Origin: JBKCUI01 sp052161605
GTDB taxonomy: Bacteria; Planctomycetota; Planctomycetia; Pirellulales; Pirellulaceae
NCBI GenBank assembly: GCA_052161605.1
Contig: CP197409.1
Reading direction: 5' to 3' (one strand)
DNA: 64,000 nucleotides
The notes below the pieces were generated by a model. The model was not told the origin of the DNA and did no database searches. It saw only the letters and a list, made by a program, of their open reading frames with translations. Shown piece after piece: positions 31,789 through 40,966 of this stretch; position 1 is the stretch's first letter; every line of letters begins with the position of its first letter. The translations under genes and the position numbers were made by a program.

Positions 31789-32213
31789 CGACCGTTCTAC
31801 AAGTTGCCGACAGCGTCACCGCCCAGCTCAATGCCGCCGAGTTCGATTTCGAGTTCGTGGCCGAGCGTTTGTACGTTCCCAACTTCGACCTCGAAGACAT
31901 GAAGGAACTGCGTGTCAGCGTTGTGCCTCGCGACGTCGAGCTTTTGCCTCATGACCGAGCACACAATCGATACCACTGCCGTGTGGATGTCGCTGTGCAG
32001 AAGAAGTTTTCGAAGGGAACCAATCAGGAGATCGACCCGCTAGTGGACCTGGTGGAAAAGATCGCCGACGAGTTTCGACTCAAGCGACTTGCCTCGTTTC
32101 AAGCGGCTCGCTGTGTGAAGGCCGAACATGCCGTGCTGTACTCCAGTGAACATTGGGAGCAGCTGCGTCAGTTTACAAGCTTGTTGACCCTAACCTTTGA
32201 ACTGGCGCGATGA
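31785..32213 (+). CDS. Tail-terminator-like protein
   Basis: 142 residues from the ATG overlapping the previous stop. DSVTAQLNAAEFDFEFVAER, then ELRVSVVPRDVELLPHDRAH and RCRVDVAVQKKF-like strands look like the tail completion/terminator fold, which forms a ring at the top of the tail tube. Overlaps the next gene by four bases. Confidence 0.6.
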   Translation: MTTVLQVADSVTAQLNAAEFDFEFVAERLYVPNFDLEDMKELRVSVVPRDVELLPHDRAHNRYHCRVDVAVQKKFSKGTNQEIDPLVDLVEKIADEFRLKRLASFQAARCVKAEHAVLYSSEHWEQLRQFTSLLTLTFELAR

Positions 32214-32776
32214 TCAGGCTCACCGTTCGAACTCAATTCGATAAGCGAACGCTGAAGAAGAAGGTGGAAACTGCCACCTTTACATCGATCAGCGAGGCCG
32301 GCGGTACCATCCGTAAAACAGCAAGTCGGAGCATTCGTAAGCGTAAGAATCCGTCCAAGCCTGGAAGCCCACCGAACACCCAGACGGGCATGCTCAGGCG
32401 AGTGATTCGCTACGAAGTAACCAATAACAAGACCGAAGTCATCATCGGGCCTGTGAATGAGATCGCGGGCCGCCTTTGGAACCTCCATGAATTCGGAGGC
32501 GTGGCAACCAAACGTCGCAAGCTGAAGCCACATCGCTTTCGAGTTGGCGAGCATGGTCCGATCCGAATCAAGCAGCACGGAAACAAAACGAAGTTTGCGC
32601 GGATCGAATTGCGAACCGCAGCACAAGCCAATCGAGCGACTCGCTTGGTTGCTGAAGAGAACGAGCGCCGCAGTGACAACAAACCTCGTCATTACCCCAA
32701 GCGCCCCTTCATGAAGCCGGCACTGGATGCCAACCGGAGTCGGCTCCCCATGTTTTGGGCCAACTCAGTTCAGTAA
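32210..32776 (+). CDS. HK97 gp10-like / virion morphogenesis protein
   Basis: 188 residues, basic. TASRSIRKRKNPSKPGSPPN, then GMLRRVIRYEV and WNLHEFGG, ending KRPFMKPALDANRSRL. The PG.PP / HEFGG / P-FM-PA pattern is typical of HK97 gp10 and Mu gpG-like proteins that join head and tail. Good match in context and in motif order. Confidence 0.75.
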   Translation: MIRLTVRTQFDKRTLKKKVETATFTSISEAGGTIRKTASRSIRKRKNPSKPGSPPNTQTGMLRRVIRYEVTNNKTEVIIGPVNEIAGRLWNLHEFGGVATKRRKLKPHRFRVGEHGPIRIKQHGNKTKFARIELRTAAQANRATRLVAEENERRSDNKPRHYPKRPFMKPALDANRSRLPMFWANSVQ

Positions 32777-32802
32777 ACGTTCGCCATAAGGAATCATTCA
32801 CG

Positions 32803-33219
32803 ATGCCAGAAGTAAGACTTGGTCTCGAAGCCGTCCTCACCATCGACGGAGCCGAGATCACCAATGTCAAGGATCTGACGGTCAGCCTTGAAAAGGCCGA
32901 AGCCGATGCCAGTACTCGTGCCAACAACGGCTGGCGCGCAACGGTCGGAACGCTGAAGGATGCGTCCATCGAGTTCACAGTGCTGAACAAAGATGGTGAT
33001 AGCGCGTTCGGCTTGCTTCAAGGCTTGTGGAGCAGCGGTGATCCATGTGATGTCGGCATCAGCGACGCTGGTGGAACGCTCACGCTGACTTGCGAAGTGA
33101 TGACGTTCAATGTCAACCAGAACTTGGAGGAGGTCATTTCCGCTGATGTGACTCTCAAACCAACGCAATCGACTGGCGGTGGTGGCATGAATGTTGGACC
33201 GGGCTTGGCTGGTCCTTGA
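32803..33219 (+). CDS. Major tail tube protein
   Basis: 138 residues from ATG 32803. Beta-rich: LEAVLTIDGAEITNVKDLTV, ANNGWRATVGTL, then VEVISADVTLKPT-like ending. The NVKDLTVS and NGWR patterns match small tail tube proteins that form the tube around the tape measure. It precedes the assembly chaperone and tape measure as expected for a siphovirus. Confidence 0.75.
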   Translation: MPEVRLGLEAVLTIDGAEITNVKDLTVSLEKAEADASTRANNGWRATVGTLKDASIEFTVLNKDGDSAFGLLQGLWSSGDPCDVGISDAGGTLTLTCEVMTFNVNQNLEEVISADVTLKPTQSTGGGGMNVGPGLAGP

Positions 33220-33270
33220 TCGCTGTCGTTGTCGTTGGTTTAGAGGATTCATAACACTCAGGGAGGCATC

Positions 33271-33771
33271 ATGCAGAAGTTCGTTGACCGCGCCGGTCGC
33301 ATTTGGATTGTGGATATCGATAACACGACGCTGCGCCGCGTGAAGACTCTCACCGGCGTGCATCTGCTGGAAGCGATTGACGGTGATTTGATCACACGAC
33401 TCTCGACCGATCCGTTGCTCTTGGGCGATGTACTGTTTGCGATCTGTAAACCACAAGCAGATCAGCAGCAGATTACCGACGAGGCCTTTGGTGAAGGTCT
33501 AGCTGGTAACTCGATCGATGATGCAACCGGTGCACTCCTCGAAGCGCTGATCAATTACTTCCCGGAGTCGCGACGCCGTCTTCTGCGGAAGGCGGCCGAG
33601 AAACAGAAGCTGATCGAGACTCGGGGGATCAGTGCAATCGAGAAGCGACTGGACGATCCGAACTTGGTCGACAAGCTCGTCGAAGATCTCGAACGCAAGC
33701 TCGCTGTGCCGACATTGAGCGACTCATCGTCCGACTCGCCGGCATCGTCGGAGTCGATCCAGGTCCCTTAA
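33271..33771 (+). CDS. Tail assembly chaperone (upstream frame)
   Basis: 166 residues, helical (IWIVDIDNTTLRRVKTLTGV, then LGDVLFAICKPQADQQQ). Position between tail tube and tape measure fits the gpG-type chaperone. The last ~25 residues are Ser/Asp-rich and low in complexity, while the overlapping frame 0 there reads like real protein, so the functional product may switch frames before its end. Confidence 0.7.
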   Translation: MQKFVDRAGRIWIVDIDNTTLRRVKTLTGVHLLEAIDGDLITRLSTDPLLLGDVLFAICKPQADQQQITDEAFGEGLAGNSIDDATGALLEALINYFPESRRRLLRKAAEKQKLIETRGISAIEKRLDDPNLVDKLVEDLERKLAVPTLSDSSSDSPASSESIQVP

Positions 33772-34049
33772 CCCTTCGCCAACTTGTGCTGATGGCTGAG
33801 GCCAAACGCCAACACGATTGGAATGTCGCCAGCACGATCATGGCACTGATGGCCGAGATGAACCGCGATCGCAAGAGACGTCGCAAGCCATTTAGGCCCG
33901 ATGACTTCAATCCCTACGCAGACCAGAAACCGATCGTTGCTCGCGGAACCGTTGAGCAAGCGGCCGCAATGCTCGGTGCGAGTTTTCAACCCAAAGTATC
34001 AGAGTCGCCATGTCTCAAGTCAAAGCCGGAGGAGCCTACGTCGAGCTGA
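33717..34049 (+). CDS. Tail assembly chaperone second part (frame -1, start uncertain)
   Basis: Frame -1 relative to the previous gene. The protein-like stretch begins near 33717 (ERLIVRLAGIVGVDPGPLTL) and runs through RQLVLMAEAKRQHDWNVAS to KPFRPDDFNPYA. The only ATG, at 33786, would cut the conserved-looking start. Such overlap is typical of gpG/gpGT chaperones made by -1 frameshifting, but I see no clear slippery heptamer. If initiated separately, it would need a non-ATG start. Confidence 0.5.
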   Translation, partial: ERLIVRLAGIVGVDPGPLTLRQLVLMAEAKRQHDWNVASTIMALMAEMNRDRKRRRKPFRPDDFNPYADQKPIVARGTVEQAAAMLGASFQPKVSESPCLKSKPEEPTSS

Positions 34050-37000
34050 CCGCGAGGAGTGCGCAGTTCCTCAAGGGGCTCGAGGCTGCGCAGAAGCGGC
34101 TGAAATCATTCGGCGCTTCCACGCGAATGATCGGCACCAAGCTGATGGGACTTGGTGTCGCCGCCGCCGCTCCCGTGGCTGGGAGTGTCGCCGTATATGC
34201 AAACTTCGATGATGCCATTCGCGCCGCAGGTGCGGTGGCCGGCGCGACCGGAGCGGCTTTCGATTCCTTGCGTGAGAAAGCCAAGCTTCTCGGTGCAACC
34301 ACAAGTTTTTCTGCCAGCGAAGTCGCCTCGCTGATGACCGAGCTTGGACGAGCCGGTTTCTCACCGAAGCAGATCGAAGAGATGACTGGCGCGGTGATGA
34401 ATCTTGCACGCGCCACCGGTACCGATGCAACCCTCAGCTCCGGGATCATGGCCGCCACGATTCGACAGTTTTCAATGGCAGCCACCGATGCGGTCCGCGT
34501 CGCTGACGGATTGACGGCCGCTGCGAACAAGTCGTTCAACTCCGTGGAATCGTTGGGCGAAGCATTATCGTATGCAGGTCCTGTGGCGGCCGATGCCAAC
34601 ATGAGTCTCGAAGAGACGCTCGCCATTCTCGGCACGCTTGGCAATCTTGGGATTCAAGGTAGCGAGGCGGGAACCGCACTGCGTCGCTTGCTCACGCTCA
34701 GCGCCTCGGAATCCGAGAAGTTTCAAAAGGTCTTTGGCGTTGCTACGAAAGACGCACAAGGCAACGCTCGCAAGCTCGTCGACGTGCTTGGGGAGGTTGC
34801 TGCTGCGACAGCCAACATGGGCTCTGGCGATCGCGCGGCCGCGTTCAACGAAGTCTTTGGATTGTTGGGCATCACGAGCGCATCGGCGATCGGCAAGTCG
34901 GTCACCGATACTAGGCAATTACTCGGCGAGATTCAGAAAGCCCGTGGAATCTCCGCCAAGACCGCTGCCGACATGGACTCGGGAATCGGCGGTGCCTTCC
35001 GAATTCTCAAAAGCTCGATCGAGGGCGTGGCCATTGCGATCGGCGAGTCTCTCGATCTCTCCGTGACCAAGATGATGAATGCGATCTCACGGGCATTGTC
35101 TGGACTCACCGAATGGATCGGCAAGAACCAGGAAGTGGTCAAGAAGGTCGCCCTCATCGTTGCTGGCGTGGTTGGTGTCGGCGCAGCATTCATCGGCATC
35201 GGTAGCGCCGCGGGTGTCGCTGCATTCGCAGTCGGTGGTCTTGCTTCGATGTTCTCGCTGGTGGGAACCGCGATCGGTGTTCTGGTGACCATGATCGGCG
35301 CTCTGTTCACGCCTCTTGGGCTGGTGGTCGCTGCCGTCGCAGCACTGGGTGCTTACTTCATCTATTCCACTGGAATTGCCGGCCAGGCGATCGAGTACTT
35401 GAAAGGTGTCTTCGAAACACTGAAGGCCGACACGATCAAGGCATTCGGTGCGATCGCCAGTGCGCTGGCGGCCGGCGATATCACCGCAGCCGCAAATGTG
35501 CTGTGGACCTACCTCAAACTGCAGTGGATCAAAGGCACAACCTATCTCAAAGGCGTCTGGGCCGACTTTACTAATTATCTCTCGGATGTTTGGGGTGACA
35601 CGGCTTATGCGATCGGCGATGTACTGATCAGTGCGTTATCAGGCCTCGCCAGCGTATGGAATGCAACGCTGGGTTTCATGGCCGATGGCTGGACGATCCT
35701 TACCACCTCAGTGCAGAAGGGGTGGAACTCCACGATCGGCTTCCTCAAGAAGGGATTCATTCGGCTGCGCGAGTTGGTCGACATTGCCGGCGATGTTTCG
35801 GTGCAAATCGGTGGCGTGCTCATCAATGCTCTGGCAGGCGTGGAAACCGCCTGGGTCGAAACCATCGACTATCTCGCTGACACCTGGTCTGTGTTTGTCG
35901 CCCAAGTCAAGTCGATGTGGAACTCGACAGTAGGCTTTCTGCGCAAGGCTTGGATCAAACTGAAGTCACTGTTCGATGACGATGTGAATGTCGAAGTCGA
36001 AATGGCCAAGATCGACAAGGAGATCCGTACAGCGGACGAAGCTGAAGAAGCCAAGAAGCAGCAAGCCATCGGCGATCGTATGAAGCGGCGCGACGCTCGT
36101 AAACAGCAGATCGAAGCTAATCGCGTTCAGATGCAAGAAGGCATCAAGCAGCAACTCGAGGAACGTCGCAAGGCCCGGGCTGGTCGCGACATTGATGCCG
36201 AGATGGCGGTCATCGATCAAGAGACCGAAGCCAAGAACCAGGTGGTCGATGCTTCGCGCGATGATCAGTTCAAACAGAACGAAGCCGCGGGACAGTCGCG
36301 ACAAAAGACGATTGACGACACCACCGCTGGCGTCCAAAAGACTCTCGATCAAATGCGTGAGGAGGCACGCGTCGCTCGTGAAGCTGGCCGTCAGTCGCCC
36401 GAGGATCGTACCAAGGAACGAGACGATCAGGTTGCCGCCGCCCAAGCTGAGTTCGACGCTGCTGTGGAAGCAGCCAATGCCGCAAAACCGCAAGAGCCCG
36501 AAGCTGCCAAAGAACCAGACGCCGGCACTCCAATTCCACCCATGCCCGCGCCACCGGTGCCTGGTGATCTGAAAGTGCCGAAGGTTGAGATCGATGGCAT
36601 CAAAGATCCCAAGCTTAAGCCGCCCAAGAAGAAGGACCTTAAGCTTGGGCTCGATCGCTCGGCCAAGGATTCGCTGGATCAATTCTCCAGCGGTCCCGAA
36701 ACAGCGACCGAGAAGACCGAAGCGGCCGGTAACTTCGATAGCCGTGGTCTGGGACTTGGTAGCGGCGCATCGCTGATTCCAACTTTACAGGTCGCTGACA
36801 AACCTGACGTGGCTGAAGATGTTGACGCGGGCGATCTTGACGTTGATCCGCAGGCAGACGCTCAGCCCGAGAACATGGAGGTGCCTGATGTCCTGGTTCC
36901 GACAAAGGAGACGCCAACAACGCAGTCTCAAGACATGTCGGACGAAGAACTCGACGAGTTGGCCGATGCGCTGTTTCCTGAGGAGACTGAGCCTTCGCTC

Positions 37001-37213
37001 AACCTCGAATCGCTCATTGCATCCTTTGCTGCGGTGCGAGTTCGACTCGAGGAGTTCGACGCGGCTCTATCGCAAAGCGTCGCGCGACTGCAGATGCCAC
37101 AGGTCACTGGCGAAGGCCTGTCGGATGATGTCAAGCGAGCCATCATTCAAACCGCTGAGAACACCGCTCAGCTAGCCGAACGCGCCCACACGGGAGGCTT
37201 CGTGTTCAGCTAA
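34010..37213 (+). CDS. Tape measure protein
   Basis: 1067 residues. The N-terminal part (AGGAYVELTARSAQFLKGLE, then YANFDDAIRAAGAVAGATG and SASEVASLMTELGRAGFSP) is the phage TP901-like tape-measure core. A hydrophobic block (IVAGVVGVGAAFIGIGSAAG and following) probably crosses the host membrane during DNA entry. From ~660 it is coiled coil, then an acidic, Pro-rich stretch. Its length sets the tail length. It overlaps the chaperone gene and the next start by one base. Confidence 0.88.
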   Translation: MSQVKAGGAYVELTARSAQFLKGLEAAQKRLKSFGASTRMIGTKLMGLGVAAAAPVAGSVAVYANFDDAIRAAGAVAGATGAAFDSLREKAKLLGATTSFSASEVASLMTELGRAGFSPKQIEEMTGAVMNLARATGTDATLSSGIMAATIRQFSMAATDAVRVADGLTAAANKSFNSVESLGEALSYAGPVAADANMSLEETLAILGTLGNLGIQGSEAGTALRRLLTLSASESEKFQKVFGVATKDAQGNARKLVDVLGEVAAATANMGSGDRAAAFNEVFGLLGITSASAIGKSVTDTRQLLGEIQKARGISAKTAADMDSGIGGAFRILKSSIEGVAIAIGESLDLSVTKMMNAISRALSGLTEWIGKNQEVVKKVALIVAGVVGVGAAFIGIGSAAGVAAFAVGGLASMFSLVGTAIGVLVTMIGALFTPLGLVVAAVAALGAYFIYSTGIAGQAIEYLKGVFETLKADTIKAFGAIASALAAGDITAAANVLWTYLKLQWIKGTTYLKGVWADFTNYLSDVWGDTAYAIGDVLISALSGLASVWNATLGFMADGWTILTTSVQKGWNSTIGFLKKGFIRLRELVDIAGDVSVQIGGVLINALAGVETAWVETIDYLADTWSVFVAQVKSMWNSTVGFLRKAWIKLKSLFDDDVNVEVEMAKIDKEIRTADEAEEAKKQQAIGDRMKRRDARKQQIEANRVQMQEGIKQQLEERRKARAGRDIDAEMAVIDQETEAKNQVVDASRDDQFKQNEAAGQSRQKTIDDTTAGVQKTLDQMREEARVAREAGRQSPEDRTKERDDQVAAAQAEFDAAVEAANAAKPQEPEAAKEPDAGTPIPPMPAPPVPGDLKVPKVEIDGIKDPKLKPPKKKDLKLGLDRSAKDSLDQFSSGPETATEKTEAAGNFDSRGLGLGSGASLIPTLQVADKPDVAEDVDAGDLDVDPQADAQPENMEVPDVLVPTKETPTTQSQDMSDEELDELADALFPEETEPSLNLESLIASFAAVRVRLEEFDAALSQSVARLQMPQVTGEGLSDDVKRAIIQTAENTAQLAERAHTGGFVFS

Positions 37214-38004
37214 TGGGATTCTCACACGGTGGATACAATTTTGAATTGGCAGCGCTGTCCAAGAAGGCAACGCGTGGCAAGGCGACGTCGGATACGTTCG
37301 TCTATGTGGCGACCAATGGTGGCTCAGTCGATCCGGCAGTCGCTGCGAGTGCGGCGCTGGCCCACTATCGAGCCACCCAGCGAGACCTGATCCCCTATCT
37401 ACAGATTGATGGCGAGTACATCAACGACAAGCACGCGCTCGTCACGGCGTCAATCAATCGAACCAAGCTTGATCCTGTCTCGTTCAATACGACCGGCGCG
37501 TCAACGCATCTCAATCAATCGCTCTTCACTCGTGGAATCTATGCTGCCCCTGGCAAGATCGCTCCCAACTATCGCGGTGCAATTGGCGTGAGCGACTCGG
37601 GCGTTGCCGGCGTCGATGTGACCGTTCCCGCTTTCGAGTTCTCTGTCCGCAAGAAGTTTGAATTCGTCTCGACAGCTTATCTGCTCGCCATGGTCGCGAT
37701 GACTGGCCGCGTCAATTCAAGTCCCTGGTCGATCTTCGCTCCTGGCGAAGCCTTGTTCCTGGGTGGCGAAGGCGGCGAAGATGAACAGAACTGGGTCGAT
37801 GTGACTTATCACTTCGCGGCGCGTCCCAACGAGATCAACCTCACGGTTGGCAACATCTCTGGCGTCGCGAAGCGAGGCTGGGATTACCTCTGGGTCAAGC
37901 ACGGCGAAGAGGTGGTTGGTGATCGCGTCTTGCAAGTTCCCGAAGCGGCCTACGTCGAGCAGGTTTACCCCGAAGCGAACTTTAACGCATTGGGGATCGA
38001 GTAA
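37213..38004 (+). CDS. Probable distal tail protein
   Basis: 263 residues, beta-rich, no signal peptide. Motifs seen: LIPYLQIDGEYINDKHALVT and PGEALFLGGEGGEDEQNWVD. I recognise no family, but position right after the tape measure, with one-base overlaps on both sides, is where distal-tail or hub proteins are encoded. It should be a virion component. Confidence 0.6.
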   Translation: MGFSHGGYNFELAALSKKATRGKATSDTFVYVATNGGSVDPAVAASAALAHYRATQRDLIPYLQIDGEYINDKHALVTASINRTKLDPVSFNTTGASTHLNQSLFTRGIYAAPGKIAPNYRGAIGVSDSGVAGVDVTVPAFEFSVRKKFEFVSTAYLLAMVAMTGRVNSSPWSIFAPGEALFLGGEGGEDEQNWVDVTYHFAARPNEINLTVGNISGVAKRGWDYLWVKHGEEVVGDRVLQVPEAAYVEQVYPEANFNALGIE

Positions 38005-40397
38005 TGGCGAGGCGCGTTCGACCAGGCGAAAAGCTGAATATCACGGCAGCGGAATACAACCGTCTGCTGGCGGCCGCCGATACAGTTGCCCGTGACCGAC
38101 TTGCCGGTGGCGCAGGAAACCGCACCCACGTTCGCGACGCTGCCACCGCTCGCGTTCACTATCAAAGTGCGACCACTGTGCCCATCGGTGGAATCGTCGG
38201 TTTTAACGCCCCACTGGGCGACCCAGACGTCGACAATACAGCACTCGCTCGTTTCGTACGTGATGCGACGATCCAGTCGGTTCGTCCCATCGTCGACGAG
38301 CATATGGGACGATTCGGTGTAGCTATCGAGCCGATCGCCGAGGACAAAGTCGGTCGCGTGGTATTCTCGGGCGTCGTCGCCGCCCGTGTGAATGTTCAAG
38401 AGACCTGGCATCAATATGCTGATGTAGCCGACTCGGGAGGTACGACACTCCAGTCAAAACCCAACGGCTCCGCCCAGATCCTATGGCGACGTGATGCGAA
38501 TCAGACCGGCGTCCAGTGGGCTGTCGTTCGGGTCGGAAAGCCAGCCGATCCTGCGTTCCTTGTGAAGGTTCCCAGCGGTGGTATCCCTGGTCGATCCGGT
38601 TTAGCGACGGGTTCTGCCAACTGCGATCTCTTTCAGCTCGATGATTCTGGCACCATTGAGCCGGTCTTGAAACCGAATGGACAAGGCGTTCGCATCATCG
38701 CACGCAATGCGAGTGCCCAGCGTATTCGAGGTCCGGTTTCCAACTACGAAGGTGATCAGTATCTCAGCGTCACCTACGATGGCAATCGTTCCTGGATCAT
38801 CGACCCGCCCAAGCAGACCTTGCTTTGCAAGCCCGTCTCGAGGCTCAAGGCCAAGAGCTGGGGCATGGCTCGTGAACTGCGATATGCCAACGGAGTCTGG
38901 TCACCAATCGGCGTGAAGGTCGCGGTCTACAACGTCTGTGACTATGCGCTTCTGACAAGCCAACAGATCGTCTGCCATTTCCACGAGGACACCAGCGCTT
39001 ACCTAACCATCGGATGCCGCTGCTGCGAGGGAAGTAGTAGTTCAAGTTCCAGCAGTAGCTCGTCTAGCTCTTCGAGTTCATCCTCATCGTCATCGTCGAG
39101 CAGCTCCAGCAGCAGCTCCGGCAGTAGTTCATCGAGCCCATCCTCGTCGAGCAGTTCAAGCGTCTCATCAAGTTCATCCAGTTCCATCAGCTCATCGAGT
39201 AGCCAATCCTCAATGAGCTCATCGTCGAGCGAGCATTCAAGTTCGTCGCAATCCTACTCGGCACCGTCGGTCTCAAGTTCTGGATCGAGTTCGTCTAGTC
39301 TTTCGAGTTCATCCGGCTCGAGTTCGTCGCATTCAAGCTCAAGTCAATCGTCGAGCTCTGGATCATCGGCATCAAGCGGTTCTTCTAGCGACTCAAGCCA
39401 ATCGATTTCACTGAGTGAGCCCTCTTACTCAAGCAGTCACTCTTCGAGCGGATCAAGCTCTGATTCGAGTCATTCGAGCCAGTCCAGCGGCTCCAGTGGT
39501 TCGAGCTCGAGTGAATCCGAGTCGAGTCAGTCCGAATCAAGTGAATCAGAATCCAGCCAGTCTGAATCGAGCGACTCAGATTCATCACGAACAAGCGAAT
39601 CGTATTCGAGCGACGCCAGTTACAGCCAATCGTACAGCGCAAGCTACTCAGGATCATCCAGTGGTAGCGATTCCAGCAAGAGCGAATCGAGCGGAAGCGA
39701 CAGCAGTCATTCCGATAGTTTGGAAAGTGAATCGGTTAGCTCGGAAAGCGAGAGCCAGTCGGAAAGTCAATCGGATTCCAACGAAACAAGCAGCGAAAGC
39801 AGATCGGTACCAAGTTACTCGCGGCCTAGCTACTCGGAGCCCAGTTACTCCAGTGGCAGCGGGTCTGCCTCGGCGAGTCAATCCAGCCAAAGCGAGAGTG
39901 AATCGCAAAGCCAGTCGGAAAGCGAATCAGGTAGCGAATCGCGATCAACGAGCGAGCCATCAAGCAGCGATGGTTCAGAAAGCCGATCCAGCAGCGATCG
40001 ACCAAGTTACAGCGAAAGTGAAAGCTATAGCGTCCCATGGTCGACCAGCCACTCCACCAGCGGATCTGGCAGCTATTCGCAGAGCGGCTCTGGCAGCGGA
40101 TCAACGAGCGGTTCTGGCAGTGACTCATCGCCATCGACAAGCGATTCGCATGATCCATCGACAAGTGACTCACACGATCCATCTACCAGCGAGTCGGATC
40201 GTCCGAGCGTAAGTCACTCCGATAGCGAACCGCCAAGCGAACCTCCCACTTCCGATAGCAGCACGAGCGAGCCCTGCAATACGACATGGATCTGGTCTTG
40301 TGGATGGCAGCTCCTTGAAAGTGATTGTCCGGAAGTCGGCGATCCACCGAGTGGCTCTGGTGGCTACGACGGTGAAGTGGTGGAGGTGGCAGCATGA
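38004..40397 (+). CDS. Giant Ser-rich tail-end protein
   Basis: 797 residues in three parts. Residues ~1-340 look like a globular tail protein (VRPGEKLNITAAEYNRLLAA, then GRVVFSGVVAARVNVQETWH). Residues ~342-757 are roughly half or more serine, first nearly pure Ser, later Ser with Glu, Asp, Gly, Tyr. The end (~758-797) is a small Cys/Trp module (TTWIWSCGWQLLESDCPE, then GDPPSGSGGYDGEVVEV). Serine codons are mixed among all six types within runs, so serine itself is selected. The arm may be disordered or glycosylated; glycosyltransferase genes follow. ATGA overlap with the next gene. Confidence 0.8.
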   Translation: MARRVRPGEKLNITAAEYNRLLAAADTVARDRLAGGAGNRTHVRDAATARVHYQSATTVPIGGIVGFNAPLGDPDVDNTALARFVRDATIQSVRPIVDEHMGRFGVAIEPIAEDKVGRVVFSGVVAARVNVQETWHQYADVADSGGTTLQSKPNGSAQILWRRDANQTGVQWAVVRVGKPADPAFLVKVPSGGIPGRSGLATGSANCDLFQLDDSGTIEPVLKPNGQGVRIIARNASAQRIRGPVSNYEGDQYLSVTYDGNRSWIIDPPKQTLLCKPVSRLKAKSWGMARELRYANGVWSPIGVKVAVYNVCDYALLTSQQIVCHFHEDTSAYLTIGCRCCEGSSSSSSSSSSSSSSSSSSSSSSSSSSSSSGSSSSSPSSSSSSSVSSSSSSSISSSSSQSSMSSSSSEHSSSSQSYSAPSVSSSGSSSSSLSSSSGSSSSHSSSSQSSSSGSSASSGSSSDSSQSISLSEPSYSSSHSSSGSSSDSSHSSQSSGSSGSSSSESESSQSESSESESSQSESSDSDSSRTSESYSSDASYSQSYSASYSGSSSGSDSSKSESSGSDSSHSDSLESESVSSESESQSESQSDSNETSSESRSVPSYSRPSYSEPSYSSGSGSASASQSSQSESESQSQSESESGSESRSTSEPSSSDGSESRSSSDRPSYSESESYSVPWSTSHSTSGSGSYSQSGSGSGSTSGSGSDSSPSTSDSHDPSTSDSHDPSTSESDRPSVSHSDSEPPSEPPTSDSSTSEPCNTTWIWSCGWQLLESDCPEVGDPPSGSGGYDGEVVEVAA
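39030..40275 (+). repeat. Ser-rich low-complexity coding tract
   Basis: DNA encoding the serine arm. TCN and AGY serine codons alternate irregularly, with patchy AGC-GAA-AGC-type repeats near 39500-39960. Out-of-frame and minus-strand frames stay open here because of composition and should be ignored. Confidence 0.85.
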
Positions 40398-40966
40398 TCC
40401 ATTGTCCCAATCTGACCAACGACAACCGATGCCAGGTCGCGAGTCACCTAGCCGACTGCGCCGTCATGGCATCATCCAGCGGTTGCCAAGCATGCAGCGA
40501 GTGTTCGAACCCACAAGCGGTCAACCTGGTGACGATCGGCATGGCCATCGTCAACCGACGTCGCCGCAATCACAACGTCGACGAACTCAAGACGCTGTTG
40601 AAAAGTTACCTACCCAATCAAGAAGAACCCACGACGCTGCGGATCGCGGCCTATAGGCCTGGCCCGGGTAACGAACTTCGCAAGATGCTCGCCTGGTTCG
40701 CAAGACCAAGCGACACGTGCAAGTGCGAGACCCGCGCCGAGACGATGAACGATTGGGGCGTAGAAGGATGCCGTACCAATCTCGACACCATTATCGAATG
40801 GCTTTTGGAAGAAGCCCAACTCAGAGGATTACCCCATGGAAAGTTTACTAGAACCATCGCCAAGTCACTCGTGCTCACTGCCATCCGCCGGTTTGAACGT
40901 AAGTTCCCAGACGGTGCACCCGAGCCCAACGAAGACGATTTCGATGCCGACGAAGAAGATCGTTGA
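40394..40966 (+). CDS. Cys-rich phage protein
   Basis: 190 residues. The N-terminus has six cysteines in CPNLTNDNRCQVASHLADCA and GCQACSEC, likely metal-binding. The middle has RPGPGNELRKMLAWF; then CKCETRAETMNDWGVEGCRT and TIIEWLLEEAQLRGLP, a pattern I know from other planctomycete and phage proteins next to glycosyltransferase genes. Function unknown; overlaps both neighbours, so part of the same unit as the Ser-rich protein. Confidence 0.65.
   Translation: MIHCPNLTNDNRCQVASHLADCAVMASSSGCQACSECSNPQAVNLVTIGMAIVNRRRRNHNVDELKTLLKSYLPNQEEPTTLRIAAYRPGPGNELRKMLAWFARPSDTCKCETRAETMNDWGVEGCRTNLDTIIEWLLEEAQLRGLPHGKFTRTIAKSLVLTAIRRFERKFPDGAPEPNEDDFDADEEDR

Noticed and set aside
39385..40212. Genes in other frames over the Ser-rich tract
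   Set aside because: Open only because of the repetitive serine codons.
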